A stretch of DNA of 64,000 bases from G963702155 sp963702155. Lineage in GTDB: Bacteria > Pseudomonadota > Alphaproteobacteria > Micavibrionales > Micavibrionaceae. Location of the stretch: assembly GCA_963702155.1 (NCBI GenBank), contig OY969717.1, positions 124,001 to 188,000 on the forward strand. The letters are read 5' to 3'. The notes beneath the pieces are model-generated. The model was not told where the DNA came from, did not search any database, and saw only the letters and a program-made list of their open reading frames with translations. Position 1 is the first letter of the stretch. Each line of letters starts with the position of its first letter. Position numbers and translations under genes: made by a program. Shown here in pieces: positions 9,862-18,811 of this stretch.

Positions 9862-10180
9862 AGACTTAAAACCCTTTCCTTATATATATGAGAGTAAAAT
9901 GGAGAGTGTACAGCGCAAAGTCAAGCCGATTCTATGTCGGCAGCCGCACAACAAGCTTTAAAGTATAGCTTTAATAGGGTGTATTTTCATTATCTATTTC
10001 ATAGGCTTGTATGACACTATAAAAATTTTACTTGTGCTAAAAATATAAAATACATCATAATAAGATTAAGAATAAAGCTAAAGTTGAACAGGGCTTATAA
10101 CAAAAGAAAAGGCTTCGCATCCATTTAAAAACGCGAAGCCTTTTTTTTATTAATCCATATATTTATATCAAAGCCGCGCT
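9862..10180. other. Intergenic stretch with a possible grxD-bolA promoter
   Basis: No gene is visible. On the minus strand TTGACT (9919-9924) starts an alphaproteobacterial-looking -35 box about 60 bases upstream of bolA; its -10 box is weak (CATTTT region near 9896-9901). The part near 10110-10148 is the terminator listed separately. The middle is plain A/T-rich sequence. Confidence 0.4.
10107..10148. terminator. Bidirectional rho-independent terminator
   Basis: A perfect 10-base stem (AAGGCTTCGC with GCGAAGCCTT) with T runs on both sides lies 33 bases past the end of the zeta-subunit gene on the minus strand. Confidence 0.85.
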
Positions 10181-10513
10181 TTAATTATCGCATAAATCAT
10201 GATTAAGTTGGCAACGAACGTCTTTAAAAATCCGATCAAGCGCCGCTTTCATATCTTCATCTGATATTGATACATGCTTCTCATCAAAATCCGCGCGCAC
10301 TTTCCGCAAGACATCATCAAAACCCGGCTCCTCCAAATTGGCCTCAACAACCGAAATCGCATATGCTTCCACATCGCTACCACTAAGCTTTAATTGTTCT
10401 GCCGCCCATAACCCGAACGCCTTACATGTTTTTGCTTCTTCTTCAAAACTAACTTTTTCCTTATGCGCGTACTGGTTTTCATATCCACGTTCCCGATCAT
10501 ATAGGTCTGTCAT
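10181..10513 (-). CDS. F1F0-ATPase inhibitory zeta subunit (DUF1476)
   Basis: The 110-residue acidic helical protein matches the DUF1476 family. The N-terminus (DRERGYENQYAHKEKV) is the inhibitory region and the LWAAEQLKLSG stretch follows. In Paracoccus and other alphaproteobacteria this zeta subunit inserts into F1 and blocks ATP hydrolysis. It is typically found beside purC, as here, and the two genes diverge from 10514-10636. A clean terminator follows. Confidence 0.92.
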   Translation of the reverse strand: MTDLYDRERGYENQYAHKEKVSFEEEAKTCKAFGLWAAEQLKLSGSDVEAYAISVVEANLEEPGFDDVLRKVRADFDEKHVSISDEDMKAALDRIFKDVRCQLNHDLCDN

Positions 10514-10636
10514 AACTCACCTCTAAATTAAAGTATAATATAAGCAATATTTGAATTTCTATTATATGACTGTTATATCATGACCTATAATAGAACCACA
10601 AATATATTGATAAATAACTAAGGCAAGAGACTGGCA

Positions 10637-11509
10637 ATGGCAAGACGCAAAAAACTTTACGAAGGCAAGGCAAAGATTATTTATGAAGGCACAGAGCCAG
10701 GCACAGTGATCCAGTATTTCAAGGATGATGCCACCGCGTTCAACGCACAGAAAAAAGATGTAATTGCGGGCAAGGGCGTTTTAAATAATCGCATCTCTTC
10801 ACACCTCATGACAAAAATTGAGGCGATGGGTATCCCCACGCATTTTATCCGCTCCATTAATATGCGTGAACAACTGGTGCGGCAGGTTGATATAATTCCG
10901 ATCGAAGTCGTGGTTAGAAACATCGCCGCCGGAACGCTTTGTAAACGTTTGGGCGTGAAAGAGGGAACCATTCTCGGCCGTCCTCTGGTGGAGTATTTTT
11001 ATAAAAAAGATGAGCTTGGCGACCCTTTAATCAGCGAAGAACACATTTTCACCTTTGGCTGGGCTGACCCATATGAGCTTGAAGAAATGATATCTATGGC
11101 ATGGCGCATAAATGATTACATGTCTGGATTATTTAGCGGTATCGGATTACAGCTTGTTGACTTCAAGCTCGAATTTGGCCGAATCTGGGGCGAGCAGGGG
11201 GAGCTTTATATTATCCTAGCCGATGAACTATCTCCTGATAACTGCCGCCTTTGGGATGAAAAAACCGGTGAGAAACTGGACAAAGATCGTTTCCGCTATG
11301 ACCTAGGCGATCTAATTGAAGGATATCAATATATCGCCGAAAAACTGGGCTTGATCCCCGAAGGCGGCATTATGAAGGGCGGGGCGATTAACGAAAAACT
11401 CGCAAAAGAACTGGGACAAATCGAAAACGAACTCGCCGAACGCCGCCGCCTTAAAAATCTCAAACCTCCTGCAGGTGGTGGGTCATCGGGTAGCATGGGA
11501 AAGCGTTAA
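10637..11509 (+). CDS. purC: SAICAR synthetase
   Basis: The 290-residue enzyme joins CAIR and aspartate in de novo purine synthesis. The start MARRKKLYEGKAKIIYEGTE and the ADELSPDNCRLWD signature are standard. The core ends near residue 245; about 45 extra residues, including a Gly/Ser-rich end, make it longer than the 235-255 usual for the family. The ATG follows GGCAAGAGA. A TATAAT at 10586-10591 may be its -10 box, without a good -35. Confidence 0.97.
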   Translation: MARRKKLYEGKAKIIYEGTEPGTVIQYFKDDATAFNAQKKDVIAGKGVLNNRISSHLMTKIEAMGIPTHFIRSINMREQLVRQVDIIPIEVVVRNIAAGTLCKRLGVKEGTILGRPLVEYFYKKDELGDPLISEEHIFTFGWADPYELEEMISMAWRINDYMSGLFSGIGLQLVDFKLEFGRIWGEQGELYIILADELSPDNCRLWDEKTGEKLDKDRFRYDLGDLIEGYQYIAEKLGLIPEGGIMKGGAINEKLAKELGQIENELAERRRLKNLKPPAGGGSSGSMGKR

Positions 11510-11514
11510 AATAT

Positions 11515-11545
11515 AAAAGCCGCTAAAAAAGCGGCTTTTTATTAA
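11515..11545 (+). terminator. Rho-independent terminator of purC
   Basis: An AAAAGCCGC...GCGGCTTTTT hairpin with an A-rich loop lies just after the purC stop. The A tract on the other side may also end the convergent gene at 11563. Confidence 0.88.
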
Positions 11546-11562
11546 GGTCGGTTAAAAAAATG

Positions 11563-12561
11563 TTAATCATTAGATGGATTATAATTATTTTCTGTTCTGC
11601 CGTTTGGGTATAAATTTGTTCTGAAGGAAATCGTAGGTATAGGCGTTTTTGCTCTTCCCAAGCTCCCCCCATTGTTTAGAGCTAAAACTTTTTCACGATC
11701 ACTATTATTCATAGGATTGCTTAAACTAGGCTTTGGAAGGACGTGAAGCATATAAAAGGTTTGTGTTAAAGGCGCGCCGGTATTATTTGGACCATTGAAT
11801 TTACTCAAAAGTTTACTATCGCCTATATTGGATTTAGTGTCGGAAGACGAACAGGGGTTAGAACCTACACATACTAATTTAGGATGCTCACTTTCTGGAA
11901 ACTCTCCGGCATAACCTTTCTGGGATGTTCTCAATGCAATTCCTGGATATTCGGTAACTTCAAATCTTACCAATTGTATAAATTTATCTTCAACTATAAA
12001 CCCATTGTCAGACTGAATAAGTATACGTGAACGCCCTGTATCTTTTTCCCAGCTACCGTTACCACCAGTGTAGGTTTGAGTATTAAACCCATCACGGCTC
12101 CCTGAAAACCATGCTAAATTTCCTTGTGATCGACCATCGATCCAACCTCCAATACCCATGTAATCCGGATAATTGCGAAGAATTTTATCATTATCATATA
12201 GTGATGCACCGCTATGAAAACCAAACGAAGTAATGTAAGCGTTTTTATTAATAAGTTCTGTTAACTTATTGCTTGCTTGGAAATAATTAAGTCTAGGCAG
12301 GCGAGTATTATCACTAATCTCAGTATACTCCTTCACCATACCGTTTTCATCAATATATGCCGGCTTTATATCCTCTTTAGTAAGGGTTTTAAATTGAGGC
12401 ACTTCAAAAGCATCCGAGACTTTAAAGAAACTTTCCATCTCATTTTTGTTTTCAACTTTGTCGATCACTATAGGTTCAACAATATCTTTATTTTCACATG
12501 CTGTTGAAAACAAACTTGAAGCAGCTATACCTGCAACCGCTATATTTTTAATTATTGTCAT
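11563..12561 (-). CDS. Possible lipoprotein, unknown function
   Basis: The 332-residue protein begins with a basic-hydrophobic leader and a cysteine at 22 (SLFSTAC). This resembles a lipobox but lacks the usual leucine at -3, so lipid attachment is uncertain. I recognise no domain. The mature part is hydrophilic with many Asn, Ser and Gly residues and a paired cysteine loop (LVCVGSNPC). It is A/T-richer than purC and nadK, which suggests a recent or lineage-specific gene. AGAGGATCCT precedes the ATG. Upstream 12562-12736 is very A/T-rich and holds nothing recognisable. Confidence 0.7.
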   Translation of the reverse strand: MTIIKNIAVAGIAASSLFSTACENKDIVEPIVIDKVENKNEMESFFKVSDAFEVPQFKTLTKEDIKPAYIDENGMVKEYTEISDNTRLPRLNYFQASNKLTELINKNAYITSFGFHSGASLYDNDKILRNYPDYMGIGGWIDGRSQGNLAWFSGSRDGFNTQTYTGGNGSWEKDTGRSRILIQSDNGFIVEDKFIQLVRFEVTEYPGIALRTSQKGYAGEFPESEHPKLVCVGSNPCSSSDTKSNIGDSKLLSKFNGPNNTGAPLTQTFYMLHVLPKPSLSNPMNNSDREKVLALNNGGSLGRAKTPIPTISFRTNLYPNGRTENNYNPSND

Positions 12562-12736
12562 AGGATCCTCTAAAATTTTTATTTGAAAATAATAAAAAGT
12601 ATATAAAGAAATTATGTTTATATGTCAATTAAAATAAATTAATATTGTTTATTTTACAGATACTTTATAAATTAAGCTTTATTGTAAAACAGATTTTTCC
12701 AAACCTTGCAAAATAAATATGATAGAAAAAAACCTA

Positions 12737-13564
12737 TCAAAGCGCCGCCCGCCGCACACACCGCACCAATCGGCTGCTCAAAATTTTGTTCGCGGATGAG
12801 GATAAGGCACAATCTGAAAACGAAATCGTATAGACATTCCCATTGCTAAAATCGGTGGAACTATGATAAGCGGTCGCGTTCGAAAACCCGTGCCCCCCGC
12901 CACCAAGAGCATCACAAATTTGCAGTAGCTCCGCCCCACTAGGTAAATACCAGTCAGTAAATCCCCCATAAACCATATTTTCGCAATAATTGCCCGCTGG
13001 AAAAACACCAATCGCCGCGCCGATTGCCGATGTATTCGCCGCGCCATCATGCCATAAATTCCGAACGCCAATATTTAATGCCAATCCCCATGTCTTTGAA
13101 ATCGTATCTGTCCCGCCAGCACAATTGGGGGTAGCGCTATCCGTGCATCCGCCCGGAGCAGCAATCAGATTGTAAAGAGTATGGCTCCCATCCCGTGTAA
13201 CCCCCGCACAAATTCCGCCGCCAAAGCTATCGCCCATATTATAAGCCCTGGCGGCTGCTTTAAAAGGGGTCCAGCCACTCCCGTTGCAATATTGCCAGAT
13301 ATCGTTAACCGCATCATAGCTAAGCGCGCCTTTTTTATCACCATCACAAGGGTCGGTATCCACACCAACCTTAATAGATTTACCAAACTCGACACTGCCA
13401 TCTACATTCATGACAATCGCACTTTGATAGGTTGAGCCATCGCAAATCGCAATATTTTGTGTGCCCGCGCTAACACTGCAGCTATCACCCGGTGATTGGC
13501 CATAAGCTGAACTATAAAACGCTGAGGATACACCCCACAAAAATAAAATAATTAAAAACCGCAT
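12737..13564 (-). CDS. Exported DUF1566/Lcl C-terminal-domain protein
   Basis: I place the start at the ATG at 13564, which has TTGAGG seven bases upstream; a TTG four codons earlier is less likely. The 275-residue protein has a signal peptide (about residues 1-23, cleaved after AYG), a module with YDAVNDIWQYCNGSGW, and a C-terminal DUF1566-like domain containing GGFTDWYLPSGAELLQICD. This is the WxLPs-x-EL pattern seen in the C-terminus of Legionella collagen-like protein and in many surface proteins. Ten or more cysteines suggest disulfides. It is probably secreted or surface-exposed; the ligand is unknown. Confidence 0.85.
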   Translation of the reverse strand: MRFLIILFLWGVSSAFYSSAYGQSPGDSCSVSAGTQNIAICDGSTYQSAIVMNVDGSVEFGKSIKVGVDTDPCDGDKKGALSYDAVNDIWQYCNGSGWTPFKAAARAYNMGDSFGGGICAGVTRDGSHTLYNLIAAPGGCTDSATPNCAGGTDTISKTWGLALNIGVRNLWHDGAANTSAIGAAIGVFPAGNYCENMVYGGFTDWYLPSGAELLQICDALGGGGHGFSNATAYHSSTDFSNGNVYTISFSDCALSSSANKILSSRLVRCVRRAAL

Positions 13565-13700
13565 ATCAAACCTCAAGGAGAATTGTGGTTAAAGACATGC
13601 AATCTTATAGGGAATTCAAATCAACCGGAATACGTGAATACTGGCGCATGTTGTGGTCTCACATGGAGCCACACAGCGAAGAAACACGAAATAAAGTGGT

Positions 13701-14465
13701 TCAACCCTTAGGCGAAAACTGCTCTTGAAAAATCTTTTCTTCCAACGGGTTATCCGGATCAAACAAAATCGTTTTGGAAACCGACCGCGCCTCTCGTATT
13801 TTAACGCTGGCCACATCACGCACTTCTTTTGAATCGGCGGTCGCAGAAACCGGCCGCTCCTCCGGTGTGTGAATATCAAGCGTTATTTCCGAGCTATTCC
13901 GCACCAGCGCCCCAGCCCAGCGCCGCGGCCGAAATGGAGAAATCGCCGTAATCGGCAGTACATTGGCATCAAGCGGCACAATCGGCCCGCCCGCAGATAA
14001 ATTATAAGCCGTAGAGCCGACCGGCGTTGCAACCATAATCCCGTCACATACCAACTCGTCAATTCGCGCCTCATCATTGACCGAAACCTTGATCTTTGCC
14101 GAGTTATGCGTTTCCCGCAAAATAGAAACCTCGTTAAACGCAATTTCGGTATGTTCGGCGCCGCGAATATCTGTAACATGCATACGCAGTGGATGGATCA
14201 CAAACTCATTCGCCGCCTCAATCCGCTCTACCAGACCTTCGGCGCGATATTCATTAAGTAAGAACCCAAGCGTACCCAAATTAAGGCCGTATAAAGGCAC
14301 ATCCCGCTGCGCATATTCGTGAAGCGCGCGAAGCATCATCCCGTCCCCGCCAAGTACAACCACAACATCCGCCTCATCCGGCACGCAATCATGATACTGT
14401 GCGCGCAAGGTTTTATAGGCCGCCTGCGCCTTGTCTTTATTTGAAACATGAAACGAAATTTTCAT
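13701..14465 (-). CDS. nadK: NAD kinase
   Basis: The 254-residue enzyme phosphorylates NAD to NADP. The GGDG motif is at residues 39-42, followed by NLGTLGFLL and the TPVGSTAYNLSAGGPI substrate segment. The ATG at 14465 gives MKISFHVSNK, the usual NadK N-terminus; a TTG three codons earlier is possible. The upstream pyrimidine gene ends nine bases before the ATG, so the two are almost certainly one transcript. A single promoter at 15406-15423 would couple NADP and pyrimidine enzymes. Confidence 0.96.
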   Translation of the reverse strand: MKISFHVSNKDKAQAAYKTLRAQYHDCVPDEADVVVVLGGDGMMLRALHEYAQRDVPLYGLNLGTLGFLLNEYRAEGLVERIEAANEFVIHPLRMHVTDIRGAEHTEIAFNEVSILRETHNSAKIKVSVNDEARIDELVCDGIMVATPVGSTAYNLSAGGPIVPLDANVLPITAISPFRPRRWAGALVRNSSEITLDIHTPEERPVSATADSKEVRDVASVKIREARSVSKTILFDPDNPLEEKIFQEQFSPKG

Positions 14466-14474
14466 AGGGCTCAA

Positions 14475-15407
14475 TTACTTCACTTTTGCCATATTATCAT
14501 CCTGCCATCCCGTGGGGTCTTTCAAAAATGCCCTCACTGCCGTAATTGTTTTTTTATCCAATCCGCCATTTTCTTCTGCGCGATCAATAACAGAATGCCA
14601 AGTCGTAAGCGCATGAAGCGTAATCCCAAGGTCTTTCATATTTTTTTCCGACTGCGCGAAGATGCCGTAGTGAAACACCACAAAGGCGTGTTCAACGTTC
14701 GCCCCCGCCTCACGAAGCGCATCAATAAATATTTTCTTGCTGCCACCATCGGTCTGTAAATCCTCGATCAAAATAACATTCGGCTTACCCCCGCGCGCAT
14801 TTTTCTCCGGCAATACGCCTTCAATCTGCGCCATACGCCCGTATCCCTTCGGCTCTTTCCGCACATAAAGCATCGGCTTGTTCAAGCGCTCGGCAATAAA
14901 CGCGGCATAAGGGATTCCGGCGGTCTCTCCGCCCGCAATATAATCGATATCATCAATTTTAATGGCTTTGCGCAAAATCGCCGCGCCATAATCCATCAAA
15001 CGATTACGGGCTTCAGTAAAGGAAATCAAACGACGACAATCTATATAAACCGGTGAGGGGCGACCGCTTTTTAAAACAAACGGTTTTTCTGCATTAAATA
15101 ACACGGAATCGGTATCCAGCAATATCTGCGCCGCATCTTTTGCAATCGCATCCGCACTTAAATCTAAAAAGTCATCCGAATCATTCATAAGCTGACTCAA
15201 CTCCTCCATCGTTGCGCCGGTCGCGGCTAAAACCTTGGAAATGCTCTCACTAGATGGCCATCTTGGCTTGCCGTCGGGTGAAAACCGCTTGCTTTTGTTG
15301 AATGATGTGGGGTCAAGCCCGGCCTTTTTGGAAAGCCCCGAAGAAGAGTACCCAAGGCTTTCTGCTAAACGGTCAAGTGCCGTCCATATTTGTAGATGTG
15401 TAAACAT
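14475..15407 (-). CDS. pyrE: Helix-turn-helix / orotate phosphoribosyltransferase fusion
   Basis: The 310-residue protein combines two parts. Residues 1-75 match the N-terminal helix-turn-helix of alphaproteobacterial S24/LexA-like repressors (LSKKAGLDPTSFNKSKR, PRWPSSESISKVLAATG). Residues 85-305 form an alphaproteobacterial orotate phosphoribosyltransferase with the YVRKEPKGYGR catalytic segment (181-191) and the PRPP-binding motif IEDLQTDGGS (215-223). The enzyme converts orotate and PRPP to OMP. Family members are normally about 230 residues without a DNA-binding part. All catalytic motifs look intact. The added domain suggests self-regulation in response to PRPP, orotate or OMP; this is inference. 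Its start codon sits in a palindrome. Confidence 0.92.
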   Translation of the reverse strand: MFTHLQIWTALDRLAESLGYSSSGLSKKAGLDPTSFNKSKRFSPDGKPRWPSSESISKVLAATGATMEELSQLMNDSDDFLDLSADAIAKDAAQILLDTDSVLFNAEKPFVLKSGRPSPVYIDCRRLISFTEARNRLMDYGAAILRKAIKIDDIDYIAGGETAGIPYAAFIAERLNKPMLYVRKEPKGYGRMAQIEGVLPEKNARGGKPNVILIEDLQTDGGSKKIFIDALREAGANVEHAFVVFHYGIFAQSEKNMKDLGITLHALTTWHSVIDRAEENGGLDKKTITAVRAFLKDPTGWQDDNMAKVK

Positions 15408-15423
15408 GGGATTATAGTCCCAT
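15406..15423 (-). promoter_or_regulatory. Palindrome containing a TATAAT box at the fusion gene start
   Basis: On the minus strand an inverted repeat with arms ATGGGA and TCCCAT surrounds a spacer that completes a perfect TATAAT. The gene's ATG overlaps the downstream arm, so a transcript from this -10 box would begin at or within a few bases of the start codon, i.e. leaderless. A protein bound to the palindrome would block the promoter. The fused helix-turn-helix domain is the obvious candidate. The -35 region is poor. TTGTAGATG and TTGTAGGTG also flank the site as direct repeats. Confidence 0.6.
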
Positions 15424-15581
15424 TTGTAGGTGGAAAAATAAAGCTAAAACTGAGTAAAATTTAAATTATAAACATAAATTTAAAACTTCGACATAACGAT
15501 AAAATTTATGATGTTTTATATAGCTCTTAGGTATCACTAAACAACACTCAGAAAATCCCCAAAAAACTAAAATTAGGAAAA

Positions 15582-15629
15582 TATTCTTATTTTTTCCTTG
15601 ACTTTCAAAACTTAATAGTGTTTATAAAT
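15582..15629 (+). promoter_or_regulatory. Putative promoter of the first phage-type gene cluster
   Basis: TTGACT (15599-15604) is followed after 19 bases by TATAAA (15624-15629), 54 bases before the first structural gene. The 25 bases 15582-15606 match 21 of 25 positions at 21207-21231, upstream of the capsid gene, so this looks like a repeated regulatory element. The remaining part of 15424-15581 is A/T-rich without a gene. Confidence 0.5.
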
Positions 15630-15682
15630 AGAACATATTAAGAACAAAAAGTGAACAATAAAAAAGGGGGAAATCAGAAGAA

Positions 15683-16170
15683 ATGAAATATAATATGACA
15701 GACCGCTCACATATGGGCGATACAAAAACAGCCCCTTTTGAAGATGCGCAAACCGCTTGGTTCTGGTTTATCATGGCGCAACAAGCCCGTAATGAAGGCG
15801 CGCGCATTGCAGCGGGCCAGGGTGCTTTCAATCGGCCGTGTGAGCCTATCGATATTTTGAAAATAGTTGATCGTCTCTACCGTAACCGCAGGTTGATTCG
15901 CGATCATTTGCTCGTCCTGCGTCATTATGGCAGACGCCAGCTCGCCCCCGATCCATATCGCGTTAAAGAACAACGCGCGCATACCATTTGGTGTGAGGCC
16001 ATGGAAAACTCGAAGAGGTTTTCGAATCAAAAGGTATCGTTAAAAAATCGGGATGGGCAAATAAGAGCCCCTTAAAAAAACGGAAACGCTCTGTAAGTAT
16101 GCCTCATATAAATCCTCTACGGCCTGTAAAACAAAACCGTTTTCAATTTGAGGGGGTAGCTGCAGAATGA
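15683..16170 (+). CDS. Conserved phage-island protein, first gene, frameshifted
   Basis: As written the frame ends at 16075 with an unlikely tail. Adding one A to the AAAA run near 16009 restores EAMEKLEEVFESKG and extends the protein to a stop at 16170, about 162 residues. That stop overlaps the next gene as ATGA, which supports the repair. The N-terminal part (EDAQTAWFWFIMAQQARNEG, CEPIDILKIVDRLYR) is, from memory, a conserved uncharacterised protein at the head of similar alphaproteobacterial phage modules. It is basic, helical and cytoplasmic; no function is known to me. The exact start could be 15683 or 15695. Confidence 0.8.
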
Positions 16171-16616
16171 AAATCAATTCAAAGCTAAAAACGCGCGCTT
16201 GGGTAGCTTTTACTGGTAAAACTGAGCTTAAAATACTTCGGTTTCTCAAGCCCGGTTTTCGCCATTGTCTGCTCATTTTAAATGACGGTACAAACTGGCT
16301 CACGGTTGATCCGCGCGCGCCACAAACTGATATCATAATCCATACCGCGCCGCTAAATTTCGACCTCCCTCTATGGATTGAGGATCTCGGATACACAGTT
16401 TTAAAAACGCCTATATATGCGCCGCAATCCCCCGCGCCATGGCTCAGCGTGGGGTGTGTTGGCACAATCAAACGCGTTCTCGGCCTGCACGCACCGCTAA
16501 TCTTCACGCCGCATCAACTCTATCGCTACTTGAAAAAAACTCATCAAAATAGTCCTGAGCATAGCAAAGGATCCCAAACCACATTCACCAAAGGAGATTT
16601 ATCATGGGAAGCCTAG
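16167..16616 (+). CDS. Conserved phage-island protein, possible papain-like fold
   Basis: The 149-residue protein starts within the repaired stop of the gene before it and overlaps the next start by 13 bases, so it is translationally coupled. It contains KPGFRHCLLILNDG around residue 27-40, WLTVDP, and VGCVGTIKRVLGLH around 95-108. An early histidine and a later cysteine followed by a helix are reminiscent of circularly permuted NlpC/P60-type enzymes, but this is only a pattern guess. It recurs, from memory, beside portal genes in related islands. It may act on the cell wall or in virion assembly. Confidence 0.75.
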   Translation: MKINSKLKTRAWVAFTGKTELKILRFLKPGFRHCLLILNDGTNWLTVDPRAPQTDIIIHTAPLNFDLPLWIEDLGYTVLKTPIYAPQSPAPWLSVGCVGTIKRVLGLHAPLIFTPHQLYRYLKKTHQNSPEHSKGSQTTFTKGDLSWEA

Positions 16617-16903
16617 CCACTCGCCCTAAAATACCAACCCCAAGCCCGCAAATCGTTTACGTGCCCGCACCAACGGTAACATCAACTACAAAGCAGAACA
16701 CAAACGCAGGCACGTCTTCTGGCGCCGGCAATGCCTCTGGCGGAGATACAGGCAGCAATCAGGGTTTAACTGCTGGCGCATCCACGCCTTTAAGCCTGCT
16801 TGACCGTACCCGTGGCCGTTTCGGAACAATAACCACCAGCTTTCGCGGGCTTCTCGGCAATACCGAAAATGCATCTGGTCGCAAAACTTTACTGGGAGAA
16901 TAA
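16604..16903 (+). CDS. Small low-complexity phage-island protein before portal
   Basis: The 99-residue protein starts at an ATG after GGAGATTTATC. Its first third is Pro/Ala/Thr-rich, the middle is Gly/Ser/Asn-rich and likely disordered, and the C-terminus reads TTSFRGLLGN...RKTLLGE. The short R-x-x-LLG ending is a recurring feature of the small protein encoded just upstream of podovirus-type portals. It may be a head-assembly accessory protein. The stop is two bases before the portal ATG. Confidence 0.7.
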   Translation: MGSLATRPKIPTPSPQIVYVPAPTVTSTTKQNTNAGTSSGAGNASGGDTGSNQGLTAGASTPLSLLDRTRGRFGTITTSFRGLLGNTENASGRKTLLGE

Positions 16904-16905
16904 GT

Positions 16906-18494
16906 ATGAACAATCATAGTAAAATATTAAAAGAAGGCCCTCAAGAAAATATCGATCTTAATCCGATATTGGAGCGCTACACCGCCGCCAAAAATCGTCG
17001 CGGCAACTGGGAAAAACTATGGCAGGATTGTTACGATTACGCCCTTCCTCAAAATGCGGGCTTCACCTTTTCACAAATGCCGGGGCAACCGCGCACCGAC
17101 AAAATTTATGATGCAACGGCATTGGACGCCGCCGACCGTCTGGCCGCAAGCCTGCTCGGCAATCTGACCCCGATATGGTCGCAATGGTTCGGCCTTAAAC
17201 CCGGCCCCGATCTTACATCGGCCGAAGCCGACCGCCTCGCGCCAACATTGGAAAAAACAGCCAAAACCATTCAGGATCATTTTGATCGCTCCAATTTTGC
17301 CGTGGAAATTCACCAATGCTACCTAGATTTGGTGGTCGGAGGTACGGCAAGCCTCTATTTTGAAGAGGCCGCCCCCGGTGAATTCTCTGCCTTTCAATTC
17401 TCCGCCGTTCCTTTAAGTCAGAGCGTGTTGGAGGAGGGGGCCGCCGGACGTTTGGAGAACAGCTACCGCATCATAGATATGACGATAAGACAAATCGCCG
17501 AACGTTATGGCAATCTGGAAAGCATCCCCCGCGACATCCTCAAAACCGCCGCCAAGGATCCCCAAACCCGTTTTAAGGTGATGGAGGCTGTCCTATCCGA
17601 AAATCTGGTCTACAGCTACTACGCCATATTAATAGAAGATTCTGAAAATCCGCTCCTCTTAGGCGCTGGCCAGTTTGAAGATAGCCCCGTTATCTCGTTC
17701 CGCTGGCTCAAATCCCCGGGCGAAATATATGGCCGCTCCCCTGTAATGAAGGCTTTGCCTGATATAAAAACGGCAAATAAAATTGTGGAACTCGTCCTGA
17801 AAAATGCTTCTATCGCCGTGACAGGAATATGGCAGGCGGACGACGATGGCGTTCTAAATCCCGCCAATATTGAACTTACCCCGGCTCAATTATTCCAAAG
17901 GCAATTGGCTCAAAAGGCCTGCAGCCTTTGGAAATGCCGGGTCGCTTCGATGTGTCGGAGCTGATGCTGGACAGTTTGCAAAACCGCATCCGCCACGCTC
18001 TTCTGGCCGACCGCCTTGCGCCTGTGGCCTCTCCCCGCATGACCGCAACCGAAGTTTTGGAGCGCAGTGCGGAAATGTCGATGCTACTGGGCGCAACGTA
18101 TGGCCGCCTGCAATCCGAGCTTTTGACACCGCTTATAAAACGGGCATTCAACATTTTACGCCGCCGTGGTGAAATTCCCGATATCGCGCTGGACGGGCGC
18201 TTGGTTGTTGTAGATTACCGCTCTCCGCTCGCGCGGTCTCAAGGACGTGAAAATATACAGAACACGCTCTCATGGGTTAATACCGCGCTGAGTATCGGCG
18301 GACAGGGGGCTGAAACCGTAAACACTGCCGCTGCCGTCCGCTTCTTGGGCGACGCATTGGGTGTGCCGTCTGATTTAATTCAAAAGGAAACCGCACAACC
18401 CCAAATGCCCGTACCACAAACGGCCATCTTAAATACCGCGCCACCGGAAACATATGCTCCAAGCCTTACAACGAAAGAAACCGCCAATGCTTAA
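16906..18494 (+). CDS. Portal (head-tail connector) protein, frameshifted
   Basis: This belongs to the T7 gp8-like head-tail connector family, whose ring forms the DNA entry vertex of the capsid. Residues 1-90 show ERYTAAKNRRGNWEKLWQDCYDYALP and YDATALDAADRLAASLLG, both typical. As written the frame breaks after about residue 327; extending the CCCC run near 17882 by one C joins it to the second frame that starts in-line with GLQPLEMPGRFDVSELM and runs to 18494. The repaired protein is about 529 residues, the normal length. Both halves are well conserved, so I treat it as one gene with a probable assembly error. Confidence 0.93.
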
Positions 18495-18771
18495 ATCAAT
18501 TCTAAAGAAAGAGCCGCAAGGCACTGAAGAAGCGCCTTTTATATATACACGCCCCAAACCGCCACCAAAGGAGTTGCGCGAAATTGAAAAGGCCTACGCA
18601 CGCCTGTTCGCCAGCCATGATGGGCAGCTCGTATTAAGCCACTTGCAGGCCACAACCTTTGACCGTGCATTGGGCGCAACCAGTACGGATGAACAGCTCC
18701 GCTATACCGAAGGCCAGCGCGCCCTTGTCGCAACGGTCATGCGCCTGATCGACCGCGGCCGTAAACAATAA
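18487..18771 (+). CDS. Bbp19-like phage protein
   Basis: I use the ATG at 18487, which overlaps the portal stop by eight bases, rather than the in-frame ATG at 18454. The 94-residue protein has the pattern FASHDGQLVLSHLQATTFDRALG followed by EGQRALVATVMRLIDRG, matching the small Bbp19-like family that follows portal genes in podovirus-type modules. It is basic and helical, with unknown function in head assembly. Confidence 0.82.
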   Translation: MLKSILKKEPQGTEEAPFIYTRPKPPPKELREIEKAYARLFASHDGQLVLSHLQATTFDRALGATSTDEQLRYTEGQRALVATVMRLIDRGRKQ

Positions 18772-18811
18772 CTTTTAATAACGTGATTTTTAAACCAAAA
18801 GGAGACTACAT

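Noticed and set aside
13616..13879. Minus-strand frame overlapping nadK
   Set aside because: It is very rich in Arg, Cys and Phe and lies within the conserved coding sequence of nadK, so it is a shadow frame.
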